Below, piece by piece: positions 24,048 through 35,711 of a stretch of 64,000 nucleotides of DNA. Location of the stretch: the NCBI RefSeq assembly GCF_000003855.2, contig NW_003101682.1:2140374-2204373 (forward strand), read 5' to 3'. This DNA is from Blastomyces gilchristii SLH14081 (taxonomy: Eukaryota; Ascomycota; Eurotiomycetes; Onygenales; Ajellomycetaceae). The notes below the pieces were generated by a model, which was not told the origin of the DNA, did not search any database, and was given only the letters and a program-made list of their open reading frames with translations. Position 1 is the stretch's first letter, and each line of letters opens with the position of its first letter. The translations under genes were made by a program, and so were the position numbers.

Positions 24048-24499
24048 TCTTACTTAAAAGAATATGAAATTATGACAGAAAACAGCTCTGTTTTTAATTC
24101 TTTGTAAGAATATTGTATAAAACTCAGAGAAAAACATCTTACTTTTTAAAGAGAAGTAAAAAACTATTTCTAAGATCTTTTTTTTTTGCATTAACTGCTG
24201 CAGAAGAATAAGATAGAAACTGCTAAGATATGCACTACTATATACTCTCTATCAAGACTTTCTCTCTTCAGAGTCTTAATATTATAGAGAATATAAGTCT
24301 GTTTCTATATAATAATATAAATATTGTCAGTGAGATGTAGAGGAACTGATTATTTATATCTTAAAATAGAAGACTTTGTCAATGATTATATCAATATAGA
24401 GTTAATTCTTAAATTCAATAGAAATCTAGTGTTGCTGTTCTCAATCTCTTACAGAATCTATTGAATATTGAGATATTAAAACTAGATTTAATATATCTC
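24048..24499. other. Unassigned AT-rich sequence
   Basis: I find no repeat partner in the window, no RNA motif and no credible open frame. It lies between the 5' end of LINE L2 and the GC-rich island and shares the low CC/CG content of the repeats, so it may be bleached flank or a single-copy remnant of another element. Confidence 0.4.
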
Positions 24500-25205
24500 A
24501 CTGTGCAGGGATCAAAGGCTCAGTCAGACCTTGGGGTATACTGATTTTATAGTTGTTGATGTGCTGTTGACTCATTGTTCACTGGTTATGTATTAAATGC
24601 TGTTGCCGAGGTATCTTTTTGTATCGTTCTGCTGGAGATGGGCCAGATTGAGAGGGGTAGTACAAGGGTGAGACTTGGTGTTGAAGTCTAGATACACTGA
24701 CGACAGACTGTGGAGGTTGCACTTCAGAAGTGTCTGTTGATTATGTGCTTGATATTATCGCTGAGGTATCTTTTTGTATTTTTCTGCCGGGGATGGGCCA
24801 GATTGGGCAGGGCGGTACGAGGGTGGGACTTGGCGTTGGTGTTTTGGAACATCAAAGATGGACAGGGTTTTCGCGGAGGTCGCTTCTCAGATATCTCCAC
24901 AATTACAGATTGGGGATCTTCCAAAATCGAGAAGATTGGTGCATATGGCTAGGTCTCTTCACCTTACAATTTGTATGGCAATTTGGCCCGGGGTTGTGGT
25001 GTGGTAGGGGAGAATGGGGGATAATCCCACACAGGAGTTTCGAACAACGTCTGGTTCACGTTTGGCTGGATAACTCCACCACCACACGGGGTATGCGGTC
25101 GGCGATGGGGTCAAAATGCTCGTATGATCGAGGGCTTTTCGATGGATCTATCGGCGGGTTCTTATTCGAAAAATCGAGCGAGTTCGTGGTGAGATAGTAT
25201 TATAG
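24500..25205. other. GC-rich island, no repeat partner, imperfect internal duplication
   Basis: About 700 bp with abundant CG, CC and GG, in sharp contrast with the flanks. A segment at about 24587-24686 is repeated imperfectly at about 24738-24838 (shared GAGGTATCTTTTTGTAT and GATGGGCCAGATTG). The left unit differs mostly by C-to-T / G-to-A changes. Several overlapping frames are open (155 codons forward from 24730, 77 codons forward from 24774, 66 codons reverse from 24924), which is what GC-rich non-coding DNA gives. No frame shows a domain I recognise. It joins hAT sequence at about 25206. Confidence 0.7.
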
Positions 25206-25699
25206 ATGGATGATCTGAAGTTATCAGAATACAGATAACAAAAGAAAAATAATCAGAAAATTACTACTGAGCTAATAAGTTACTCTATCAGATAATAATT
25301 TTTAATAATACTAACTTTCTAATTTAAAGAAAATCATGTGAAAATAATCATGTATCAGTACTCTGATTTCACAACTCTCATCTGATAACTTCTGTGAATA
25401 ATTACTTTGTATATGTATATCTCTGAATCTTTCTCTTTAATTAATTGAAAACCCTGAATTCTGAACACTTCTTTAAATACTTAATTCAAATCTTTATATT
25501 TCACATCAATTCTGTCTTCAGTTCAATCTCAAGACACACTATAAAGTCAATATACAATATCTAGAATCAGAGTTGAAGAATCATTGAAAAGTGTCTCTTA
25601 TAGTGAATACATGAACTAGTATAAACAATCTTGTATTTATAAGAGTTACATGTTATTACATTGATAAGAACTGAACTTATTAAGAGATATTAATTGAAT

Positions 25700-27900
25700 T
25701 TGAATCATTGATCAGTAGTCATACTGAGAATTATATAATAGAGATATTAATAACTGTGATTAAAAATGACTATTGAGATATTAGTCTCAGTCTTCTTACA
25801 ATTATAACTGATAATGCTGTGAATAACTACACTATAATGAAGAGCTTGAAGCAAAAATTGACTTTGCATTTCTGAAATAATAAACAAGGTCATATTCTCT
25901 GCATTGCTTATGTAATTCAACTTGTGATATAAACACTGATAAAGAATCTTAATATTAAGATGAAGAATAATGAGATGACTGATTCTTGAGATGAGAATAA
26001 GATAAAAGTGATTACTCAAGTAACTTTTACATTTACTTTGTAAAAGATAATATTTTTTAACAACACTTTTTAATATTGTTTTTTAATAATACTTTTTGAT
26101 AATACTACTGTTAATTTTGAATAGATTGACTAATAATTTAAATATCACAGATTTGAAACATTGCTAATGTAATTTGTATCTTCTCTAAACAATAACAATG
26201 ATTTCATAATATTTAATAAATAAATAAATCAGTCACATCACTGAATATGATACTGAATGTTAGAATACAGTGAAGTTCAATATATAAGATGACTGTTCAG
26301 ACTCTTGAATTGTGTCAGATGATTGATTATTGAGTGTAACACTCTGATTGAGAAAAGATTCAGATATTGAAACTTTCTGATATGAAGTAAACTCAGTTGA
26401 AATATATGATTGATTTACTGTTTCAGTTTTATAAGATAATAAAGACAGTCTCAATCACTTGTACATCAATGCTGCAGTTAGTCTAGTGAGTGTATAACAG
26501 TTTATTTACTTATCTTAAGAAGCAGTTGAATCACTCAAAAAGAAATTCAGTCTGAGATAATGCTATAGCACAGACTATTATTACTGTAAGAAATAAACTG
26601 ATATATTACTACAGCAAAACTGAACAATCTTTTGCAGAGTACTATGCTATAGCAGCTCTACTAGATCTCTCTCATTGAGTTAATATCTACACATCTCAAG
26701 ATTGAACAGAGAAGTAGACTGACCGTGTGACCGTGTCTGGGACCAGGACCAGATTTTTTGATAGTCTCATTACCAATTCGACTGATCCCATTACACGGTT
26801 TTAACATTAGATAGTAGTCTCATACTGTCTCAGTGAGACTTACTGTCTACTCTTGTCACATTTTCCAAATGAGACCATGATTTCCACTTCTCAATTTAAA
26901 TTATTTTTATTGCTTTAAATGACTTTAAATCTCATTTGAGTGTTACCAAAAAGCGTTACTTTTTAAAAAATTAAAAATAGTCTAAAAAAAACATTAAAAT
27001 GTCTAAAAATAGTAACTTTATGCCAAGAATGGGACTAAATGGGACCAAATGAGACCACTTTCTCATTTTTTTCAAGTCATGGTTCCATTTTAAGATCTGA
27101 TATATAGTCACTTTACATGTTTTTTTGATAGCCAGTCCCAGCGGGATTCACGCCAAGAAATGTATGGGACCAGACCAAATGGGATCAAACGTGAAATTCA
27201 TGGTCCTGGCGGCCAGTCTACAGAGAAGTAATAAGACTTATATATTAAATTAATCTGAGACTACTACAATATCAACTATCAGAGATTTGAACAAGCAGAT
27301 GTTTAAGATATGAAGATAGTGAAATACAATTCTCTAGTAAGTAATGATCTTTGATAACACTTCATATCACATAGAACTATAATACTAACTTTGAAACAGA
27401 ACTTGCATACATTGATTGCAACTGAAAATCAGACAAAACTACATACTTATAAAACTGAATTTGATTGCTATCTTCAAGATAATCTGATGAATTTACATGC
27501 CAAATCAATTCTAGAGTTATGAAAACTTGTTAAGAGTACATATTCAACTGTTGTACTGATAATATGTGATATTCTGATAATTTCATTGACAGAGATGAGA
27601 ATGAAGTGAAAGTTCAACTCAAGTTGAGATATTTATCACTATTATCAGAGATAATTATAAGAAGAAACAATCAAGAAACTCATGATTATAAAACATAGAA
27701 TTATCAGACAGTTTAATACCTCTGATCACAGTATATCAGAGAAGTGTAGTTTTCATAAGAAAGTGAAGAATAAACTTGTATAAGAATGTATTTAATTGTT
27801 TCATGAGTGTTATCAATAATCATTATCAAATTCTGATTATATAAGCAATCACTGAATGAACTGAATGAAACTGATTTTAAGCTTCAGTCTCAGTTTCATT
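25700..27900 (+). pseudogene. hAT transposase remnant (copy E)
   Basis: Forward-strand equivalent of the transposase in copy A, with the region TTACAATTATAACTGATAATGC (25797 onward) giving the LTI-TDNA-N catalytic motif and ATTGCTTATGTAATTCAACT the CIAxVxQL motif (His to Tyr). It is split by M1 at 26715 and heavily interrupted by stops. Only the catalytic half is present because E is truncated. Confidence 0.7.
26715..27220. mobile_element. hAT-derived MITE M1 (506 bp)
   Basis: Starts TAGACTGACCG and ends GGCCAGTCTA, flanked by an exact 8-bp duplication CAGAGAAG (26707-26714 and 27221-27228). Its left 40 bp match the inverted right end of the full hAT copies, and its right roughly 80 bp match their inverted left end (GAAATTCATGGTC..., ACGCCAAGAAATGTATG). 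So it is a non-autonomous deletion derivative or close relative. No coding capacity. Much less bleached than M2, hence younger or better protected. Confidence 0.93.
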
Positions 27901-28126
27901 CTGATTTTGAAAGAATAATCATCTTTCACAGTTTATTCTGAGAAATTACTCTTATTTCACTGTTCTTGAATTAAATCTGGTTATTTTTCATGCCATTTCT
28001 CTCAGAAATGATTCATTTTCAGATTTTTTTGAGGCTTGGTTCTGGTGAGATTCACATCAAGAAATGTATGAGATCAGATCAAATGAGATTAAATGTGAAA
28101 TTCATAATCTCATCACTCAGTCTATG

Positions 28127-28359
28127 TGTGACTGTGTCTGAGATCAGAATTAAACTTTACAGTTATTATATTATCTAAAAGCATTACTTCTGATCATGAT
28201 TTGTGTTTATCACATTGATTCTAAATTATATTATTTCAAATATTAAAGATCTCAGATTCACTTTTCAAATAAAAATCTAGTTTTAGATAAAGAATATATT
28301 TGAATTCTTAGTTACATTTTCATTCTGATCTCATTATTGAAAATAGTGTTAAATAAGAT
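28127..28359 (+). mobile_element. hAT terminal fragment G (inverted right end)
   Basis: Matches the reverse complement of the last roughly 240 bases of hAT copy A (TGTGACTGTGTCTGAGATCAG...). The outermost bases TAGACTGACC are replaced at the join with E, and it is cut at 28360 by the Gypsy LTR. The two hAT ends in direct contact suggest one inserted at the tip of the other, or an end-to-end rearrangement. Confidence 0.75.
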
Positions 28360-28667
28360 TGTAAGAGGCTTACACTGAATAGATCAGTATAATATTTATA
28401 GATCGTATATAACAAAGTGAAAAACATTAAAGAAGGAAAGAAAGAGAAAGTGTGAGAATCAGCAATTGAAGTGAATATTTATATGTGTACACAGTGAAAC
28501 TTCAGAGTAGAAGAATAGAGGTTTTCATACATGATGAAGCTTCAGAGCAGAAGAATAGAAATTTCATAGATTTTCAGCTGAGAATCAGTGACTGAGAATC
28601 AGAGCAGTAGAAATCTGTGAAGTGTAACAGAATAGTCTATATGATTGATCAGGCACAGTCTGTTACA
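28360..28667 (-). repeat. Chromodomain Gypsy LTR, 308 bp
   Basis: TGTAAGAGG...CTGTTACA, with TG...CA ends and a short inverted repeat. A related 296-bp copy is at 60351-60646. Just inside it on the coding strand lies the purine-rich GAAAGAGAGGAGAAG, a polypurine tract, so this is the 3' LTR of a minus-strand element. It inserted into hAT fragment G. Confidence 0.8.
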
Positions 28668-28689
28668 TTAGCTTCTCCTCTCTTTCTTA

Positions 28690-29559
28690 ATCATATGTAG
28701 CTCTCATCAGTCAAGGGCTGCAGTCTCAGATAATATAGAACTTGAAGTTCAGGTCAGACAATTATAGTCAACTCATTTCATAAGATATTATCAGTCACAG
28801 CTGTAAAATCTCTTATCAAGAATATCTTCAATCTCTCATTCAAGTTCATTATCTTCTTCTATGATTCCTGGCAGCTGTCAGTTAAAAGTCAGTTGAGAAG
28901 AGAATGAAGTGATGACAGTATAATAGAGTAAGCTTATATGAAAGATATCATGAATCTCTGATGATGTGTTAAGACAGTAGTTATAACTGTCTAGAACTTC
29001 TATCACTTTATACTTTATATAGCAGTAATTCAGTGTGTGAGATAGACATGTGATTCATATATTCTTAAGATTCAATCATATCAGATCTTCTATCTTATAT
29101 TGTTCAGTGAAATCTTGATAAACATTGATTCTGTTCTCTTGATCTTATTTAGCACTTGTCATGAAGACTTTTGCTCAGTTACAGATGTCTCAGAGTTTTA
29201 TTACTATATTATCAGCAATCTGAATCAGACTGCAGAGATTTGATATGAACTGCGTAATCTCTAGAAGATTTAATACTTTTATATGATAATCATATGTAAG
29301 AAAGAACAGGCTTATATCTGTTGAGACAGTATCTTAATCATTGATAGTAATCTCTGCATGTAGAAGAAGGTTATATCAATCATTCTTATAAATAATTGCA
29401 GAACTTATAAAGATAATTTCTTTACAGTAAGAATTGATTAGTCAAGAAACAAATCAGTCTCTAAAGTGATAGACAGTTAACAAACAGTATATAATCTTAA
29501 GAACTTGATAGATTCTTGTTCAGAGAGTACTTATGAATTGACAGCTTTAATCTAATACT
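28690..29559 (-). pseudogene. Chromovirus integrase C-terminus and chromodomain remnant
   Basis: Minus-strand translation near 28870-28700 gives E-EIEDILDKRFYSCD, YLMK-VDYN, and SILSETAALD. This is the chromodomain pattern (W-EIE-ILD-R...YLVKW-GY...W...L...L). Such chromodomains bind methylated histone H3 tails and steer integration into heterochromatin. Stops sit where Trp and Arg codons are expected. Upstream (about 28900-29559) is the integrase C-terminal region, poorly readable. Confidence 0.75.
29552..29559. repeat. 8-bp target-site duplication of hAT B
   Basis: CTAATACT, repeated at 34906-34913 immediately outside the right end. An exact 8-bp duplication with TAGACTG ends supports hAT membership and shows hAT B inserted into the chromovirus. 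Confidence 0.93.
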
Positions 29560-29999
29560 TAGACTGGCCGGCGGGACCATGAATTTCACATTTGGTCTCA
29601 TTTGGTCTGATCTCATACATTTCTTGACATGAGTCCCATCAGAACCAAACCTCAAAAAAATCTGAAAATGAACCATTTCTGAGAGAAATGGTGTGAAAAA
29701 TGACCAGATTTAATTCAAGAACAGTGAAATGAGAGTAATTTATCAGAATAAACTGTGAAAGATGATTATTCTTTCAAAATCAGAATGAGACTGAGACTGA
29801 AGATTAAAATCAGTCTCATTCAGTTCATTCAGTGATTGCTTATATAATCAGAATTTGATAATGATTATTAATAATGCTCATGAAACAACTAAATACATTC
29901 TTATGCAAGTTTATTCTTCACTTTCTCATGAAAACTACACTTCTCTGATATACTGTGATCAGAGATATTAAGCTGTCTGATAATTTCATATCTTATAAT

Positions 30000-32250
30000 C
30001 ATGAGTTTCTTAATTGTTTCTCCTTGTAATTGTCTCTGATAATAGTGATAAGTATCTCAACTTGAGTTGAACTTTCACTTCATTCTTATCTCTGTCAATG
30101 AAATTGTCAGAATATCACATATCATCAGTATAACAGTTGAATATATACTCTCAACAATTTTTCATAACTCTAGAATTGATTTGATGTGTAAATTCATCAG
30201 ATCATCTTGAAGATAGTGATTAAATTCAGTTTTACAAGTATATAGTTTTGCCTGATTTTCAGTTATAATCAATGTATGCAAGTTCTGTTTCAAAGTTAGT
30301 ATTATAGTTCTATGTGATATAAAGTGTTATCAAAGATCATTACTTACTAGAGAATTGTATTTCACTGTCTTCACATCTCAAATATCTGCTTATTCAAATC
30401 TCTGATAGTTGACATTGTAGTAGTCTCAGACTAATTTAACATATGAGTCTCATTTCTTCTCTATTCAATCTTGAGAAGTGTAGATGTTAACTTGATGAAA
30501 AGAATCTAGTAGAGCTGCTATAGTATAGTACTCTGTAAAAGATTGTTCAGTTTTGCTGTAGTAATATATCAGTTTATTTCTTACAGTAATAATAGCCTGT
30601 GCTATAGTATTATTTCAGACTGAATTTCTTTTTGAGTGATTTAACTGCTTCTCAAGATGAGTAAATAAACTGTTATACACTTATCAGACTGACTGCAGCA
30701 TTGATGTATGAGTGATTGAGACTGTCTTTATTATCTTATAAAACTGAAACAGTAAATCAATTACATATTTCAACTAAGTTCACTTTATATTAGAAAGTTT
30801 CAATATCTGAATCTTTTTCTGATCAGTGTGTTCTACTCAATGATCAATTATCTGACATAATTGAAGAGTCTGAACAGTTATCTTATATATTGAACTTCAC
30901 TGTATTCTAATATTCTGTATCATATTCAGTGATGTGACTGATTTATTTGTTTATTAAATATCATGAAATTGTTATTATTATTTAGAGAAGGTACAAATTA
31001 CATTAACAATGTTTCAAATCTGTGATATTTAAATTATTAGTCAATCTATTCAAAATTAATAGTAGTATTATTAAAAAGTATTATTAAAAAGTAATATCAA
31101 AAAGTGTTGTTAAAAAACAATATCTTTTATAAAGTAAATGTAAAAGTTACTTGAGTAATTACTTTCATCTCATTCTCATTTCAAGAATCAGTCATCTCAT
31201 TATTCTTCATCTCAATGTTAAGATTCTTTATCAGTGTTTGTATCACAAGTTAAATCACATGAGTAATGCAGAGAATATGACCTTGTTTATCATTTCAGAA
31301 ATGCAAAGTCAATTTTTGCTTCAAGCTCTTCATCATAGTGTAGTTATTCACAGCATTATCAGTTGTAATTGTAAGAAGACTGAGACTAATATGTTAATAG
31401 TTATTTTTAATCACAGTCATTAATATCTCTATCATATAATTCTCAGTATAACTACTGATTAATGATTCAAATTCAATTAATGTCTCTTGATAAGTTCAGT
31501 TCTCATCAATGTAATAACATATAACTCTTATAAATGTAAGATTGTATGTACTAGTTCATGCATTTACTGTGAGAGACACTCTTTGATAATTCTTCAACTC
31601 TGATTCTAGATGTTGTATATTGACTTTGTAGTGTGTCTTGAGATTGAACTGAAGACAGAATTGATGTGGAATATAAAGATTTGAATTAAGCATTTGAAGA
31701 AGTGTTCAGAATTCAGAATTTTCAATTGATTAAAGAGAAAGATTCAGAGATATACACATGTGAAGTAATTATTCACAGAAGTTATCAGATGAGAGTTGTG
31801 AAATCAGAGTACTGATATATGATTATTTTCACATGATTTTCTTCAAATTAGAAAGTTAGTGTTATTAAAAATCATTATCTGATAGAGTAACTTATCAGCT
31901 CAGTAGTAATTTTCTGATTATTTTTCTTTTATTGTCTGCATTCTGATGACTTCAGATGTTAGGAAATTTCTTCAGAGCTATGATCAGTTTATAATGAATG
32001 TTTCTGAATAAAGTTATAGTAATTGTAGCAGAGAGATGACTCTTCAGTAATCTATAATGCAACCTGTTAATAATTATTTCATAGTTCATCTTAATATTTG
32101 TGTTGAGTTTTTCATAAACTTTGTGACCTGAAATTGAATGTGAAGAATGAAGTGATCATTCATTATAATTGAAAGAGAGCATTCTGTGTTGAATTGTAAA
32201 TAATATAGACTTTGTGATTCACAGTGATTTCTTAAAGAGTTTGTGAATCT
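30000..32250 (-). pseudogene. hAT transposase remnant (copy B)
   Basis: Same minus-strand frame as in copy A, including the catalytic LTI-TDNAVNNYTMMKSLKQK region near 31390-31310 and the AYYYSKTEQSF region near 30560. Interrupted by many stops. It adds nothing to function but confirms the motif assignment because the conserved residues survive in parallel copies. Confidence 0.75.
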
Positions 32251-32457
32251 TCAATAGAAGTAAAAGAAGTGAAAGAAGTGAATTCAGAAGACATGATAAT
32301 AATTTGAGAAAGATGACAATTTATTTTCAATAACTAATCACTGATGTGTGTAAGAAGAATTAATATAAGAGAAAATAATCTTGTTTCTTAGCTTAGTTAT
32401 AATAATTTTAGTACTAACTCAGATTGATATCATTGATGTATAAAAGTAAATAAATAA

Positions 32458-32693
32458 NNNNNNNNNNNNNNNNNNNNNNNNNNNNNNNNNNNNNNNNNNN
32501 NNNNNNNNNNNNNNNNNNNNNNNNNNNNNNNNNNNNNNNNNNNNNNNNNNNNNNNNNNNNNNNNNNNNNNNNNNNNNNNNNNNNNNNNNNNNNNNNNNNN
32601 NNNNNNNNNNNNNNNNNNNNNNNNNNNNNNNNNNNNNNNNNNNNNNNNNNNNNNNNNNNNNNNNNNNNNNNNNNNNNNNNNNNNNNNNNNNNN
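32458..32693. other. Assembly gap (236 N)
   Basis: Run of N inside hAT B. In copy A the equivalent stretch holds ATATAT repeats and AT-rich non-coding sequence (about 6720-6950), which probably explains the failure. Confidence 0.99.
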
Positions 32694-32739
32694 CTTAAAA
32701 TTAATTTGAATTATTAATAATTATGAACTTATAACTATT

Positions 32740-33752
32740 TAATATAAAAAGAAAAAAACTTTTTCTATTTATTATCTTTCTTCTCTTTCTCATTCTTCTT
32801 ATCATTCTTTATAGATTCACTTCTCATTCTCATTATTCTTCTTCTTCTTCTCATTTAAAGATGATAATCATCTCAAAAATCTCTCTTCACTATCTTCTTA
32901 GAGAAGAGTTTCTGCTGCTCTTCTTCAGCTAGATTAATCTGTATCTCAAAAATCCTGCATTTGCTGATCTGCTGTCTTGGGTTTCACTTCAGTGATAAGC
33001 AGATTTGATATACTCAGAAAGCAGAGCTGTCTTCTTAATATTCTGAATTATGAAGTGTATTTGAGATCTGAATAAGATCTTAATTTTCTTCTTCTCTATC
33101 AACTTCTGCTAATTAATTAGAGAATAGAAGTATTATCAAAAATTATTATCTCTTAATAAATAAAAAACTTATCAGTTTTGACTTCTTTATCTCTTACTTT
33201 AACACTCTCTCAATCTTCTTCTATTGCTGATTATTTATAGTAATACTCTTCTTCTCTCTCTCTCTCTTTATCTTAATCTTAAATTATTCTCAGAACTTCT
33301 TCTAGTCTTACTGCTACTGTATAAGACTCTTCACTATCTTCTTTTTCAATCTCTTACAGACAGTATCATCTGTATTATTTCTATACTTAGTTCAGTCTAA
33401 ATCTATCAGAAGTATTACTTAAAACTGTTATCATTTTACTCTCTTACAGAGCCTCTTCAAGGTATTATAATATGTCTTATGATCTGTCTTCTCTCACTTG
33501 AACATCTTCTTCTTCTCTCTCTTCAATCTGTGACAGTGCTCATGCATCTTGATGGTCCACAGAACTGCAGAATATTTAGAGAGAGATGACATGATTGATT
33601 TCAGTGAGTGTGAGAGAAGGGTGAAGGCAGAAGAGACGGCCAGAAATAATATAATAATAATAATGATAATGATGATAGAAATGATGATAATAATAATGAT
33701 GATAATGATGATAATGATGATGATAATAATGATGAAAGAAGAAGTGCATTGA
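32740..33752 (-). pseudogene. hAT Lys/Glu-rich ORF remnant (copy B)
   Basis: Equivalent of 6990-8003 in copy A, on the minus strand, with the same KR-rich and Lys/Glu-rich blocks, broken by stops. A forward frame of 67 codons over 33549-33752 (Ile/Met repeat from the trinucleotide tract) overlaps it and is not considered real. Confidence 0.4.
33640..33736. repeat. (ATG/ATA)n tract in hAT B
   Basis: Trinucleotide tract equivalent to those in copies A, C and F, with a different unit order. Confidence 0.85.
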
Positions 33753-34905
33753 AATATATTACTGACTTATTAAATATGAAGAGACAAAGAAAATATTAAC
33801 AGCTTTCAGAGATATATGAAAACAGCTACAGTGTTGCATAGCAACATTATCTTCATTCAATGCATGCAGTCTAGATATTCTTTGTATACAGTTATTATAT
33901 AATCTATATCAGAGATACATGCAGAAAACAGATCTTTGTTACTAGAGAGAATAATTGCAGTGATTCTCTGTTTTCATATTATAAAAATAAGTTATTCTCA
34001 TTTCTTTCTTCTCTCTTTTCTCTTCTTCTTCAATTCATCACTAAGTTCAAGCTGATATGAAAACTATTAAAACACTCTTAGAAACTCTCAAATTGAAGAG
34101 TATAGACTAATCAAATTTTTAATGCAGAAGAATCAAATTATATTCAATATTACTAATTATTCATCTTCTCTTAATAAAATCACAGTCATGTCTTTCTCTC
34201 CCTCCCTCTCAAATAAAACATGGCCTGTGAAAAGTGAGTATCACATCAGGCCATAATGACCAACACAGTCTCAGCACGCAGGGCTGTATACACACAGTGC
34301 ATTCTGGACTGAGAGACTGTGTGAGTTGCAAACCAGTGCCAGCATTTCAGGGAGAGCTGTGCAGCATGAGAAAGCCACAACCCTTAATCATATGCACAGA
34401 GAATGAATCATTACAGTAAGTGCATGTACATTGCATGAAAGTAACACTTTTTAATAATACTCAGTCTCTCATATCATGAAAATAGAGTCTCTCTGTGAGA
34501 TCTGTTTTTATCAGAAGTCAGGAAATCTTATATTTCTCAAGATCATCTTCACCCGCCTTGTCTGTGAAATTGATGAGAGGAATCATCAATTCCAGCATTC
34601 TGCCCTTGATGTCATTCAAATGACAGCAGAGTCCACCCTGACCACACTTTTTAAGTGTATATTTTCTAAATATTCACATTTATACAGATATATACTGATT
34701 ATTTATTAGATGATGTTAAGACAATGACTCATCATGATCATGTTATCCTCACTGTGAGAGATACACAGTTGGTGATGAACATTGTAAATAATGTGATTTA
34801 GAATCAATGTGATGAACACAAATCATACCAGGAGTAATGCTTTTAGGCAACATGACAACTGTAAAGTTTGGTCCTGGTCTCAGACACGGTCACACGGTCA
34901 GTCTA

Positions 34906-35335
34906 CTAATACTATAGATCTCAGTAATTCATGAATTTAATAGAACAGACTCTGTAGAAAGACTTCAGTAACTTATGCAGCATTTATCTTATTACAAGAT
35001 TCTAGTATTACATCTTTACTTAATCAGTTCATAAGGATCAGAATATTTCTACAACTCTTACTCTCAGAGAGATTAATTACAAAGTCCATTATCACATCTT
35101 ATCAGATTCTATCAGAGATATCAAACAGTTTCAGCAGATCTTTTCTACAATTCTTTCATGAAGTGATAGATAAACAATAGTTGCAGTTTCAGACAAAGTG
35201 TCTGATACTGTTCAATATCTTAGATTAGTAGAATTCTCAAGAGACTATTCAATATAGTTGTTCATAACTTAAATGATCAGTACATACAAATCATACATCT
35301 CTTGCATTATTCAGATGCATAGAGATTCAGACTGA
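34906..35335 (-). pseudogene. Chromovirus integrase core remnant
   Basis: Minus-strand translation gives MDFVINLSESKSCRNILILMN, then LSKDVILESC and KINAA-VTEVFLQSLFY-IHEL. This is the Gypsy integrase pattern DFI-LP-S-G-N-I-V-VDRLSK...A-VA-LF...HG-P. The catalytic Asp of VDRLSK is Asn and the Arg codon is a stop, both single G-to-A or C-to-T changes. It continues the chromovirus of 28360-29559 across hAT B. Confidence 0.8.
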
Positions 35336-35711
35336 TTATTATTATTATTATTCTTCAATTATAGATGTATGCAGTCAGAGACTATGACATCTACCTGAGA
35401 ACTAAAAGTTCTCAGGGTTTTTCCTATATCTATAAAGTTAACTATTATACATTCATTAATTTCAGATATGCAAAATCAGAAAATTCCAGCTCAGAATACA
35501 AAAACTGTTTACAAATTGCAGTGTTTTAACCTCTTCTGATACTTTGAAATCATTTGACAATATCATGACAAAAGAAAAGAGAACACAGTCTTAAATATAG
35601 ACACATTAAATAGATAGATAGAAAAGAATAGAAAGAAAAAAGTAAGGTAAAATAAAGAGAGACTATAATGAAACAAATTATTAAAAGATAGTATATAGCT
35701 GTATTAACAGA

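Larger units (their letters stand above)
25206..28126 (+). mobile_element. hAT fragment E (left half, inverted) with nested MITE M1
   Basis: Reverse complement of positions about 3820-6240 of hAT copy A. It ends at 28126 with CAGTCTA, the inverted left terminus. MITE M1 is inserted at 26715-27220. The inner end at about 25206 is abrupt, next to the GC-rich island, so the right half is lost. At 28126 it abuts another hAT end (G). Confidence 0.87.
29560..34905 (-). mobile_element. hAT DNA transposon, full-length copy B (with assembly gap)
   Basis: TAGACTGGCCGGCGGGACC at the left, CACACGGTCAGTCTA at the right, with an 8-bp duplication. Same order of parts as copy A: terminal block, minus-strand transposase remnant, Lys/Glu-rich ORF, trinucleotide tract, and the conserved right-terminal block (34200-34700). 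A 236-base run of N interrupts it at 32458-32693. The right-end block keeps more CC/GG than in copy A. Confidence 0.93.
28360..35335 (-). mobile_element. Gypsy chromovirus fragment, split by hAT B
   Basis: Minus-strand element made of 28360-29559 (3' LTR, chromodomain, integrase C-terminal part) and 34906-35335 (integrase core). These halves rejoin exactly across hAT copy B, whose 8-bp target duplication CTAATACT flanks the break. The element is truncated at 35336 by the LINE tail of C2; gag, protease, RT and the 5' LTR are absent. Confidence 0.85.

Noticed and set aside
24730..25197. 155-codon protein in the GC-rich island
   Set aside because: Several frames are open at once on both strands, no domain recognised, and it starts inside the imperfect duplication. 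It may still be part of a gene, but the sequence alone does not support it.
33549..33752. 67-codon forward protein with Ile/Met repeat
   Set aside because: Second half is the trinucleotide tract of the hAT, with no counterpart frame in other copies; antisense to the Lys/Glu-rich remnant.
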